Shown here: piece after piece, positions 52,472 to 60,191 of the stretch | How positions within the stretch are numbered: the stretch's first letter is position 1 | How the letters are laid out: each line of letters begins with the position of its first letter | DNA from: Peribacillus frigoritolerans | GTDB lineage: Bacteria > Bacillota > Bacilli > Bacillales > DSM-1321 | Direction: 5' to 3' | Assembly: GCF_040250305.1 (NCBI RefSeq) | Contig: NZ_CP158190.1 | Coordinates: 404,001 to 468,000 of the forward strand | DNA length: 64,000 nt | Made by a program: the position numbers and the translations under genes | The notes under the pieces: generated by a model | Told to the model about the DNA's origin: nothing | The model's input: the letters and a program-made list of their open reading frames with translations, nothing else | The model's database searches: none

Positions 52472-53528
52472 AAGTCCGGTATTAGCTTTTTTATTATCGT
52501 TTCTGCCAGGTTTCGGACATTTTTACCTAGGAAGAAAATATAAAGGGTTATTTTATTTTCTTGCCACGGCTGGATTGGGGCTTGGAGGTCTACTTCTTTC
52601 GTTGATCAGTCAATCGGATGCGTTTCTGGCTTTTTCCGTTATTGGAATGGTGTTTTATTTCATCAGTATATTTGATTTGGTGGTCACCTCACTGAGAAAT
52701 CCTAAAAGTGAAGAGAATGTAGGGGCCGATCAGCCGGAGGCGGAAAGATTTTATGTAATCATCCTTTCATTCGTTCCAGGATTAGGGCATTTTCAGCTGG
52801 GTCTCATGAATCGGGGACTCATTTTTCTCATCGGCTTTTTAGGCCTTGGCATCATGGTGGTATTCATCAGTGTGATGACACAAATGGAAGGTCTGTTAAT
52901 ATTCATGGCATTATTGCCTGTTATCTGGATTTACAGCTTTTTTGATTCTGTTCAACAGCTGAATAAAAAGCAAAGAGGTGAGGAGCTTATCGATCGGACC
53001 GTTTTGGAAGATTTCGAGGAGAGAAGGGAATCCGGGAAGAAGAGTAAATCGGTTGCGACTTTATTCGCCATTTTTCCTGGTGCAGGTCACTTATATTTGG
53101 GGCTGCAAAAACGTGGGATTCAATTGATGGCAGGCTTTTTATTCGCCATTTACATACTGGATTTACTCCGGTTAGGTTTCTTCTTTTTCCTTATCCCGAT
53201 TATCTGGTTTTATAGTTTTTTTGATGGATTACAAAAAGCCTCGAAAATGGAAGAGGGTCCAGTAGAAGATACACCCATCATTTCGGGTATGGTCAATCAC
53301 CAAAAATGGCTAGGATTGGGGTTGGTGGGAATTGGAATCTATTTCTTGGCCAGTAATATAATCGTCCCGGCCATTGCCCCTCATTTGGATGAATGGATTG
53401 GAAGCAACTTGGAGTATTGGTTTAGAGATTATTTTCAAAAAGGACTTGTATGCATCCTTCTTATAGGCGGGGGAATCAAATTGCTGTCGGGAAGTAAAAA
53501 AGGGAGAGTCGAGGAGGAGACAAAATGA
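52464..53528 (+). CDS. Multispan membrane protein with threefold PGxGHxxLG (TM2-like) repeat
   Basis: A 354-residue membrane protein; ATG 52464 follows GGAGGGG. Three similar units of about 90-100 residues are visible: PGFGHFYLG at 15-23, PGLGHFQLG at 105-113 and PGAGHLYLG at 205-213. Each follows a hydrophobic stretch, precedes a basic (R/K)G and further helices, and ends in an FD pair (70-71, 160-161, 253-254). Charged cytoplasmic linkers separate them. A fourth, non-repeated membrane part follows from about 282. I do not recognise a named function. Its place behind the anti-sigma gene suggests a role in the envelope-stress response. Confidence 0.85.
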   Translation: MNKSPVLAFLLSFLPGFGHFYLGRKYKGLFYFLATAGLGLGGLLLSLISQSDAFLAFSVIGMVFYFISIFDLVVTSLRNPKSEENVGADQPEAERFYVIILSFVPGLGHFQLGLMNRGLIFLIGFLGLGIMVVFISVMTQMEGLLIFMALLPVIWIYSFFDSVQQLNKKQRGEELIDRTVLEDFEERRESGKKSKSVATLFAIFPGAGHLYLGLQKRGIQLMAGFLFAIYILDLLRLGFFFFLIPIIWFYSFFDGLQKASKMEEGPVEDTPIISGMVNHQKWLGLGLVGIGIYFLASNIIVPAIAPHLDEWIGSNLEYWFRDYFQKGLVCILLIGGGIKLLSGSKKGRVEEETK

Positions 53529-54451
53529 GAACATGGAGAGTCGGAACGATTTCAATGGGGATCTCCCTGGTTGGTTTGGGTTTGGTTTTACTCGTTTCTC
53601 AAATTGCGGATATGAATTTGACGACGATTCTGCTATCGTGGTGGCCGTTGCTGTTCATTATCTTGGGTGCAGAGATTCTCTTTTATATTTATTTTTCCAG
53701 AAAAGAAAGTTCTTTTGTAAAGTATGATATTCTTAGCATTCTTTTCGTGGGATTGCTTGGAACGACGGGAATAGTTTTAATTCTGCTTACATCCAGCGGA
53801 TTGATGGATCAAGTTAGGGCTGCCGTTAATAGTGAAGAGAAAACGGTCAATTTGCCTGGTTTCAATCAAAAGGCAGGGGAGGGCATACATAGAGTTGTCC
53901 TGGACACTGGCTCATACCCATTGACAATTGAAAGTGGTAAGGACGAGGAAGTTTCCGTTTTTGGAACATATGGTGAGCGGGTACTGGAAGATGCTGATTC
54001 GTTGTTGAAAAAGGCGGAAGATTATTTACTTGTTGAGAGAAATGGTGATACTCTTTATATTAGCTTCAAGGATTTACCGAGTCAAAATGGACTTTTAGAC
54101 AGTGGTACAAGGAATCTTAAGGCAACCCTTATAATCCCTGCTGAGTTGGCAGTGGAGATAGACGGACAAAGTACCGATCTTGTCTTGAAGCCTAGAAAGC
54201 TCTTGAATGACTGGAGTGTGAAGGACAGCGGAAATCTAAGTGTAGTCCTTCAGGATAATAGTGATATCAAGATAGATGCCAGAGGGGTCGAGGAACTTGA
54301 AGGCCCTGAGAGTGGCTGGAAGATGACTGAAGTGAAAAAAGGAACAAGTGATGAAGGCATTGTAAAAAAGAATGGGATATTCAATACTGGTGATGGGAAA
54401 CATACTTTAACGGTTACCGATACATTTAACGTGAATGTTCAATATCCATGA
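53525..54451 (+). CDS. Membrane-anchored beta-rich protein, LiaF/DUF4097-like
   Basis: A 308-residue protein overlapping the previous gene by four bases (ATGA). Three membrane helices are at about 7-28, 36-58 and 68-92, with WWPLLFIILGAEIL resembling the N-terminal membrane part of LiaF-type proteins. The C-terminal half (from about 115) is rich in beta-forming repeats such as RVVLDTGSYPLTIES and LTVTDTFNVNVQYP, as in DUF4097/adhesin-like domains. It completes the four-gene sigma operon and may sense or modulate envelope damage. This is inference. Confidence 0.75.
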   Translation: MRTWRVGTISMGISLVGLGLVLLVSQIADMNLTTILLSWWPLLFIILGAEILFYIYFSRKESSFVKYDILSILFVGLLGTTGIVLILLTSSGLMDQVRAAVNSEEKTVNLPGFNQKAGEGIHRVVLDTGSYPLTIESGKDEEVSVFGTYGERVLEDADSLLKKAEDYLLVERNGDTLYISFKDLPSQNGLLDSGTRNLKATLIIPAELAVEIDGQSTDLVLKPRKLLNDWSVKDSGNLSVVLQDNSDIKIDARGVEELEGPESGWKMTEVKKGTSDEGIVKKNGIFNTGDGKHTLTVTDTFNVNVQYP

Positions 54452-54460
54452 TTGAAATCA

Positions 54461-54519
54461 TTTACTAGAATAAAATTGTAAAAAGCATTATAATTTTCCC
54501 TGATAAGATTTCTAGTAAA
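54461..54519. repeat. Inverted repeat after the sigma operon
   Basis: TTTACTAGAA (54461-54470) and TTCTAGTAAA (54510-54519) are perfect inverted arms with a 39-nt loop, without a T tract. A normal terminator follows at 54531. Confidence 0.55.
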
Positions 54520-54530
54520 ATGTAAAAGAT

Positions 54531-54558
54531 ATGGACCGAAATACGGTCCTCTTTTTTT
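54531..54558 (+). terminator. Terminator of the ECF sigma operon
   Basis: GGACCG pairs with CGGTCC around a 5-nt loop, followed by TCTTTTTTT. Confidence 0.88.
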
Positions 54559-54631
54559 CGAATATTGCTTTTCATGTAACGAAGGATTAAGATGTAAATT
54601 ATGGAATCAATATGTATAAGGATGATGGGAA

Positions 54632-55546
54632 ATGAAAAGAGCAAGGTTGATTTACAACCCGACTTCGGGCCGGGAAGCCATTAAGAAGAGCCTGCCAGGT
54701 GTGCTAGCAAAACTTGAAGAAGCTGGTTATGAAGCTTCTGCACATGCGACGACCGGTGCCGGGGATGCGACGAAAGCGGCTAAGATAGCGATTGAACGCG
54801 GCTATGATGTAGTTATTGCAGCAGGGGGCGACGGTACGATTTATGAGGTTGTTAATGGACTGGCCACTGCAGAGAAACGTCCGAAACTAGGAATCATTCC
54901 GACGGGAACGACCAATGATTTCGCCCGGGCGCTGCATTTACCGAAGTCGATCGAAGGGGCGGCCGAAATTATTGCAAGTGGGCATACAATGCCGGTCGAT
55001 ATCGGGAAAATGAACGATAAGTATTTCATCAATATTGCTGGCGGGGGCAGATTGACCGAATTGACCTACGACGTGCCGATCAAGCTGAAAACCATGCTTG
55101 GTCAGCTAGCGTACTATATTAAAGGAATTGAAATGCTTCCTTCAATTAAGCCGACGGAAGTTTCTATTGAATATGATGGAAAGCTTTTTGAAGGAGAGAT
55201 CATGCTTTTCTTGGTGGCTAACACGAATTCGGTCGGCGGCTTCGAGAAACTGGCCCCTGACGCCTCTTTGAATGATGGGATGTTCACGTTGCTTATTTTG
55301 AAAAAGGCAAACCTCGCTGATATTGTCCGTGTCGCAACATTGGCAATGCGCGGTGAACATATCCATGATAAAAACGTCATTTATGAAAAAGCCAATCGAA
55401 TTAAAGTACATGCCAAAAAGGACATGATGCTTAACTTGGATGGGGAATTTGGCGGGATGGCCCCAGCTGAATTCGTAAATCAGTACCGCCATTTTGATGT
55501 ATTTATCCCGCAAGGAATACTGCCGGACGATCCGGCAAATAAATAG
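54632..55546 (+). CDS. dgkB: Diacylglycerol kinase DgkB
   Basis: A 304-residue soluble lipid kinase (YerQ) that returns diacylglycerol from lipoteichoic acid synthesis to phosphatidic acid. YNPTSGREAIKK at the start and AAGGDGTIYEVVNG near residue 64 form the nucleotide site, with IIPTGTTNDFARAL following. The C-terminal beta domain includes NLDGEFGG near 270. Length matches B. subtilis DgkB (303). Confidence 0.95.
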   Translation: MKRARLIYNPTSGREAIKKSLPGVLAKLEEAGYEASAHATTGAGDATKAAKIAIERGYDVVIAAGGDGTIYEVVNGLATAEKRPKLGIIPTGTTNDFARALHLPKSIEGAAEIIASGHTMPVDIGKMNDKYFINIAGGGRLTELTYDVPIKLKTMLGQLAYYIKGIEMLPSIKPTEVSIEYDGKLFEGEIMLFLVANTNSVGGFEKLAPDASLNDGMFTLLILKKANLADIVRVATLAMRGEHIHDKNVIYEKANRIKVHAKKDMMLNLDGEFGGMAPAEFVNQYRHFDVFIPQGILPDDPANK

Positions 55547-55551
55547 GTTGA

Positions 55552-55579
55552 AGAGGCCACTGAATCTGGTGGCCTTTTC
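55552..55579 (+). terminator. Terminator of dgkB
   Basis: GAGGCCAC pairs with GTGGCCTT across TGAATCTG, followed by TTTTC. Confidence 0.8.
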
Positions 55580-55608
55580 AGTTTAATGAAGCAAGGAGAA
55601 TTACAAAC

Positions 55609-56184
55609 ATGTATATCAGGAAAGCGACACCGGAGGATGCGGAAAAGGCAGCCGTATTGACCCGGTTAGCGATTAAGGAAATTGCAGAGGTTTTGACAGG
55701 TGAAACGGAAGAAGAAAGGATACTTTCCGTTCTTGCCGATTTGTTCAGGAAAAGTGGGAATCGGGTCAGCTATGAAAATACGCTTGTCAGTGAACATGAT
55801 GGACAAGTATCTGGATTGATCATTGCTTACCATGGCAAGGATGCCGAAAGCTTGGATGAACCGATAGTGAATCAATTAAGGATGAAGATGAAAGACCCAA
55901 GCGTTACGATCGATAAGGAAGCGGAAATGAGAGACTTTTATTTGGATACAGTATCCGTCGACCCGGATTTTCAAGGAAAAGGTATTGGCAGTGCACTGAT
56001 TCAATATGTTGAGGGATACGCTAAACATAAGGGATATCCAAGGGTTTCTTTAGTCGTTGAAAAGGAAAATGAAGCGGCGAATCGTCTCTATGGCAGATTG
56101 GGGTATGTGGAAATTAAAACCATTTTGATTAGCGGCCATGAATTTCGCTATATGGTAAAGGAAATAGAAGAACCTCCTGTTTAA
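55609..56184 (+). CDS. GNAT-family N-acetyltransferase
   Basis: A 191-residue acetyl-CoA-dependent transferase. Motif A is seen as LDTVSVDPDFQGKGIGSALI (about residues 108-127), with Q/RxxGxG as QGKGIG. Motif B is ANRLYGRLGYVEI near 158. GCAAGGAG precedes the ATG. The substrate cannot be told from the sequence. It is a single gene with a terminator overlapping its end. Confidence 0.9.
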   Translation: MYIRKATPEDAEKAAVLTRLAIKEIAEVLTGETEEERILSVLADLFRKSGNRVSYENTLVSEHDGQVSGLIIAYHGKDAESLDEPIVNQLRMKMKDPSVTIDKEAEMRDFYLDTVSVDPDFQGKGIGSALIQYVEGYAKHKGYPRVSLVVEKENEAANRLYGRLGYVEIKTILISGHEFRYMVKEIEEPPV

Positions 56185-56200
56185 CAGGGGGTCCTTTTTA
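56169..56200. terminator. Terminator overlapping the end of the GNAT gene
   Basis: GAACCTCCTGT pairs with ACAGGGGGTCC, followed by TTTTTA. It can also serve the convergent zinc-finger gene. Confidence 0.8.
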
Positions 56201-56228
56201 CTCATTTGAAATTTGGCACTGTATGCGA

Positions 56229-56447
56229 TTACATTTGCTGTCCATTCATGGCGGCCCAATCAGCGTAAGCACCGGTGCCATTACAGCCGGGACAGTCGTG
56301 TATATCGGAAAAATGATATTCCGTAGGTACGAAGGAGCTGTATCCACGTCCGTAACAATCCGGACAGAGGCCTTTTTCCTCCATACTTGCACGATGTTTC
56401 TCTAACCTTGTAGCATTCCAGGCCGATATAGAGTTAAATAAACCCAT
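56229..56447 (-). CDS. Small zinc-finger-like protein (two CPxCxGxG motifs)
   Basis: A 72-residue protein with CPDCYGRGY (about residues 28-36) and CPGCNGTGAY (about 52-61), two CxxCxGxG knuckles like those of the DnaJ central domain, which would bind one zinc ion together. A strong GAGGTGAGGAA site precedes its ATG on the minus strand, supporting that it is real. I know similar short proteins in Bacillus genomes but no function for them. Confidence 0.75.
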   Translation of the reverse strand: MGLFNSISAWNATRLEKHRASMEEKGLCPDCYGRGYSSFVPTEYHFSDIHDCPGCNGTGAYADWAAMNGQQM

Positions 56448-56636
56448 TTCCTCACCTCATCTGTTTTTCCTTATTTTTCTTTTTTTAGTGAACTTTTATT
56501 CATGGAACTATGAAAAATCCGTAATTCCTTCCACTATATTTTTATGAAAACCAAGGTAAATTGGTGAGTGGTTTTGTGACAAGGCCTCTATTGTGGTAAA
56601 ATACAGGCTAGCATAAAAAAGAAAAGAGAAGATGAT

Positions 56637-58007
56637 ATGAAAAAAACAGCACCAGTTGCTAAAAATGATATTATAGAGGTTTTATTTGAAGATTTAACAC
56701 ATGAAGGGGCTGGCGTCGCTAAAGTCGATGGCTACCCGATCTTTGTTCAGAGCGCCCTTCCAGGTGAAAAAGCAAAAATTAAAGTGATGAAAGCTAATAA
56801 GGGTTATGGCTTCGGCCGCTTGATGGAGATTATCGAAAACAGTCCTTACCGTGTTGAGGTCACGACCGAAGATTACCCTAAATACGGTGGTTGTCAGCTT
56901 CAGCATATGAGCTATGAAGGACAGTTGGAATTCAAGGAAAAGCAAGTGCGTGAAGTGATGACACGCATCGGGAAACTTGAGGATGTGAAGGTTCACCCGA
57001 TCATCGGGATGGAGAATCCAACTCATTATCGCAATAAAGCGCAAGTGCCTGTTGGTGAAAAGGATGGCAAGCTAATAGCAGGGTTCTTCAAACCGCGGAC
57101 ACATGAAATTGTTGAAACGAAAGAAAGCATTATCCAAAATGAAGTGATCAATGAAGCCGTTCAAGTTGTTAAAGAGATTTTCAGTAAACTTGGTATCCCT
57201 GCTTATAATGAAGAGGCACATAAAGGTGTTTTGCGGCACATCATGGCCCGTTATGGCAAGCAAACAGGCGAATTAATGATTGTTCTTGTTACAAGAACGA
57301 AAAGTATCCCTTTCATCGAAACCATCGTGAAGGAAATCGTTGAACGTCTTCCACAAGTGAAATCCATTGTACAAAACGTGAATTCCAAGAAAACGAATGT
57401 TATCTTGGGCGATAAAATGACTGTACTATGGGGCGACGAAGTGATCCATGATATGATCGGTGATGTGAAATTTGCGATTTCAGCAAAATCCTTCTACCAA
57501 ATCAATCCAGACCAAACGAAAGTCCTTTATGATAAAGCTCTTGAATATGCAGGGCTGACCGGTGAAGAAACGGTGATAGATGCTTATTGCGGCATTGGAA
57601 CCATCTCTTTATTTGTAGCTAAAAAGGCGAAAAAAGTGATTGGTGTCGAAGTGGTCGAAGATGCGATTGAAGACGCACGCCGCAACGCTGAATTGAATGA
57701 AATCTCAAATGCAGAATTCATGGTCGGTGACGCAGGTAACGTTATTGCTGAATGGTATCAAAAGGGCAACACTGCGGATGTCATCGTTGTGGATCCGCCT
57801 CGCAAAGGTTGTGAAGAATCCCTTCTGAATACGATCATCGAGATGAAACCTAAAAAAGTCGTATACGTATCATGCAACCCAGGCACTTTAGCGCGTGATC
57901 TTCATATATTGGAAGAAGGCGGATATAAAGCAGTTGATATCCAGCCTGTCGATATGTTCCCAATGACGACACATGTTGAAAATGTAGTGTTATTAGAGTT
58001 GAAATGA
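56637..58007 (+). CDS. rlmCD: 23S rRNA (uracil-5)-methyltransferase RlmCD
   Basis: A 456-residue S-adenosylmethionine-dependent RNA methyltransferase (YefA in B. subtilis, 459), which there methylates two uracils of 23S rRNA. An N-terminal TRAM domain (about 8-65) is followed by a central domain with [11 protein letters not shown], the SAM motif [14 protein letters not shown] near 312, [11 protein letters not shown] near 382 and the catalytic Cys413 in [12 protein letters not shown]. The site before the ATG is weak (AGAAGATG). Confidence 0.93.
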   Translation: MKKTAPVAKNDIIEVLFEDLTHEGAGVAKVDGYPIFVQSALPGEKAKIKVMKANKGYGFGRLMEIIENSPYRVEVTTEDYPKYGGCQLQHMSYEGQLEFKEKQVREVMTRIGKLEDVKVHPIIGMENPTHYRNKAQVPVGEKDGKLIAGFFKPRTHEIVETKESIIQNEVINEAVQVVKEIFSKLGIPAYNEEAHKGVLRHIMARYGKQTGELMIVLVTRTKSIPFIETIVKEIVERLPQVKSIVQNVNSKKTNVILGDKMTVLWGDEVIHDMIGDVKFAISAKSFYQINPDQTKVLYDKALEYAGLTGEETVIDAYCGIGTISLFVAKKAKKVIGVEVVEDAIEDARRNAELNEISNAEFMVGDAGNVIAEWYQKGNTADVIVVDPPRKGCEESLLNTIIEMKPKKVVYVSCNPGTLARDLHILEEGGYKAVDIQPVDMFPMTTHVENVVLLELK

Positions 58008-58010
58008 TTG

Positions 58011-58051
58011 AGTGTGGGCCCGGTCTAATTGACTGGGCCTACAGTTTTTTT
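58011..58051 (+). terminator. Terminator of rlmCD
   Basis: GTGGGCCCGGTC pairs with GACTGGGCCTAC (two G-U pairs) around TAATT, followed by AGTTTTTTT. Confidence 0.9.
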
Positions 58052-58065
58052 ATGGCTTGTACAAT

Positions 58066-58136
58066 TTGGACGTTGATTTCCGTTCAAGGCACTCGCTTTC
58101 CGCGGGTCTCCCTAGACTCGCTTTTCCCTACAAACT
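58066..58136. repeat. Degenerate Bacillus-type interspersed repeat
   Basis: CGTTGATTTCCGTTCAAGG followed by CACTCGCTTTCCGCGGG and a tail ending in ACTCGCTTTTCCC recalls a common intergenic repeat of Bacillus relatives that reads TTGATTTCCG...GGCACTCGCTTTCCGCGGG. Here it is short and lacks the usual second half. Recognition is from memory. It is enclosed by two look-alike terminators. Confidence 0.55.
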
Positions 58137-58137
58137 G

Positions 58138-58169
58138 TGGTCCCGGTCTAAATGACCGGGACCTTTTTA
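58138..58169 (+). terminator. Second terminator, similar in sequence to the one after rlmCD
   Basis: GGTCCCGGTC pairs perfectly with GACCGGGACC around TAAAT, followed by five T. The core CCCGGTCTAA(T/A)TGAC is shared with the terminator at 58011. Confidence 0.88.
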
Positions 58170-58282
58170 CCGTAATTAGTTTGAAGGGAAGGGAGGGAGA
58201 TTTTTTTTTTGCATGTTTATTCTTGACGCTTTGACTTGGACATATAGTAAGAAATATATGAATTGGGAGGCAAGGTGATTTT

Positions 58283-58849
58283 ATTAATTTTCAAAAAGCG
58301 GTGGCTGTAATCGTTGGTAGCTTTTTGGTGGGCATTGGAATCAATGGTTTTTTAGTTCCCCATCATTTAATAGATGGCGGCGTTATTGGGATTGCACTTA
58401 TCCTTCATTATTTCTTTGGTTTTCAAACGGGGCTATCCATGTTGATCCTTAGTATTCCAATATTTTTATATGCCTGGTACTATGAACGGTCTTTTTTCTA
58501 TAGCAGCGTTCACGGATTGCTTTTGACATCCCTTTTTATGGATTGGCTTAATCCATTGAAAAAGGTCTTTTCCATTTCGATACTTACAAGCTCTTTGATT
58601 GGCGGTGCCATCATAGGGATGGGCATAGGACTCATGCTTCGATATGAGACAAGCAGCGGGGGAACGGATATGTTAGCTAAAATCATCTCAAAATCTACCT
58701 CCATGGATATTGCTTTGGCGATTATCGTCATAGATACACTAATCATTTCAGCTGCAGCATTCACCTTAGGTATCGAAATATTTCTTTTTTCATGTGTGAC
58801 GATCGTCATCATTGGACTGATCACTTCGCTTATGAAAGTGAGGAAATGA
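58283..58849 (+). CDS. YitT-family membrane protein, with anomalous 5' end
   Basis: A five-helix membrane protein of the YitT type, about 188 residues, with the typical HHLIDGGVIGIALILHYFFG near residue 27 and ETSSGGTDMLAKI near 126. There is no ATG. The first standard start in frame is GTG 58301, without a ribosome site. ATT 58283 would give MNFQKAVAVIVG and has AAGGTG five nt upstream. Alternatively GTG 58275 behind GGGAGG reads VILLIFKK and would join the main frame if the A5 run at 58293-58297 had one more A. So a rare AUU start, a frameshift or a sequence error is involved. The function of the family is unknown. Confidence 0.8.
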   Translation: MNFQKAVAVIVGSFLVGIGINGFLVPHHLIDGGVIGIALILHYFFGFQTGLSMLILSIPIFLYAWYYERSFFYSSVHGLLLTSLFMDWLNPLKKVFSISILTSSLIGGAIIGMGIGLMLRYETSSGGTDMLAKIISKSTSMDIALAIIVIDTLIISAAAFTLGIEIFLFSCVTIVIIGLITSLMKVRK

Positions 58850-58858
58850 AAAATATAA

Positions 58859-59719
58859 TCAGTTCCTTAAGATATGGGCTACGTCATCTATTGCCCTTTG
58901 CAGCTTTTCGCTATTTTTGCTAAACATCTCTTTAGCTTCCTTTGATTCAGTTCCAAGGGCAAACAACTCTAAGTCCGCTTGGCATTTTTTCAAGGTCGCG
59001 AGCAAAAGAGGTTTTTCTTGAGGGGAAGGAACTTTAAGCTTATCATCATAAAGGTCCACAGTTAATTCTCCGTTAGAATTAGCTTGACCAAGAAACACAT
59101 TTTCTAGGAGTACACCCAACTTATCCAGTTCAGTATGAAGCCAATTTCGGTTCAGACCAATCGTGGAAAGTGGTTCATCAAGTATGCTGCCGTCCATAAT
59201 GATGGTTTGTGGCTCCTTTACTGCAGCTACAGACAAGTTAAGGTCCTTGGCTGTTATAGGTTGATTATGCTTCTTTAACATGACTGAAAAATCCCCGTTG
59301 GCTTCCAATAAGGCAAACTCAACTTCAGAAATATTGAAGACATCCTTCTTCCGGAGCAATCCTAACAATTCATCGATGGTATATTTCTCTTTTTTTAAAT
59401 TATCTTCCATGACTTTCCCATCTTTGATGAATACCGTTGCTTTTCCTTCAATAAGGTCACGAAAAGTTTTACTTTTTAAGGATATTAATCCTGCAATGAA
59501 GGGTGCTATGGCAAAAACGAGAATGGACAGTACGCCATGTATAATATTGCCTTCCACTTTTGTAGCTAATTCTGCCCCAACATTACCAATGGTTATGCCC
59601 GTTACATATTCAAAAAAGGAAAGCTGGGACAATTGTTTTTTTCCTAACACTTTAGTGATCAAAAAAAGAACAATTAAAAAGAATAATGAACGTAAAACAA
59701 TTTCTATCCAATCCGGCAT
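58859..59719 (-). CDS. DUF421 (YetF/YrbG-like) membrane protein of the accessory spoVA locus
   Basis: A 286-residue protein: three membrane helices at about 5-75 (with the motif FEYVTGITIGNVGAE), then the cytoplasmic DUF421 domain with KGKATVFIKDGKV-like residues near 95 (EGKATVFIKDG) and NISEVEFALLEANG near 130, and a charged C-terminal extension. ATG 59719 follows AGGGGG; a TTG two codons earlier is less likely. In accessory spoVA operons of spore formers a DUF421 gene often closes the operon, as here. In relatives it affects spore germination and heat resistance. Confidence 0.86.
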   Translation of the reverse strand: MPDWIEIVLRSLFFLIVLFLITKVLGKKQLSQLSFFEYVTGITIGNVGAELATKVEGNIIHGVLSILVFAIAPFIAGLISLKSKTFRDLIEGKATVFIKDGKVMEDNLKKEKYTIDELLGLLRKKDVFNISEVEFALLEANGDFSVMLKKHNQPITAKDLNLSVAAVKEPQTIIMDGSILDEPLSTIGLNRNWLHTELDKLGVLLENVFLGQANSNGELTVDLYDDKLKVPSPQEKPLLLATLKKCQADLELFALGTESKEAKEMFSKNSEKLQRAIDDVAHILRN

Positions 59720-59749
59720 TACCAAACACCCCCTGATTGATCATGGTTA

Positions 59750-59956
59750 TTAAAAACCTTTATATTGCGGTTCTTCCCTTTCTAACTCGCCTACGCGCTT
59801 CTGTACATCCTTAATAACTTCATTCACCACCAGCATCGTTTCATGCAAGATGCGTTTAGATTCATCATCTTGTGTCCGTAGTGCTAAGCTGGATAAACCT
59901 GCTTCAACTCCTTTTAGGCTAGAGACACATTGTTTGACATTGGAAGCTATCGTCAT
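59750..59956 (-). CDS. DUF1657 protein (first copy)
   Basis: A 68-residue helical protein typical of accessory spoVA operons: MTIASNVKQCVSSLKG at the start and EREEPQYKGF at the end. It has AGGAGG at proper spacing, located across the stop of the spoVAEB remnant. Function unknown. It is related to the second copy at 61432 (both start MT(I/V) and end in EEPQYK). Confidence 0.88.
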   Translation of the reverse strand: MTIASNVKQCVSSLKGVEAGLSSLALRTQDDESKRILHETMLVVNEVIKDVQKRVGELEREEPQYKGF

Positions 59957-59968
59957 GCAGCATCCTCC

Positions 59969-60182
59969 TAATCTTTAGGTCTATGGGTCGGAACACTCCA
60001 GGCTGTTATCCAGGCACTGGTTACTTCAAACATGCGAGCGACAACAGCCGAACAATCCATTCTTTTCCGCATCCGCTAACGCTTCCGAAACAATCTCCGC
60101 AGCCAAGAATGTTCATCCAGTATGAGCAGGCGTCTGGTTGAATACTTCAAACATTATCTGTCCCGTTACACAAGTAAATCAT
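59969..60182 (-). pseudogene. spoVAEB: Remnant of spoVAEB
   Basis: On the minus strand, directly after spoVAD, fragments in shifting frames match the SpoVAEb family as I know it: FTCVTGQIMFEVFNQTPAHT (for the family's LICVIGQLLMDKFKLTPAHT), then VSEALADAEKNGLFG (for MSEAEKHGLIG) and MFEVTSAWITAW (for IFELTSAGISSA). The last fragment ends in PKD and TAG at 59969-59971. At least one stop, frameshifts and a central deletion separate them, so no functional protein can be made. Confidence 0.78.
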
Positions 60183-60191
60183 GGTTGTGGT

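Noticed and set aside
58004..58234. 76-codon frame after rlmCD
   Set aside because: It runs through two terminators and the interspersed repeat and has no coding signature.
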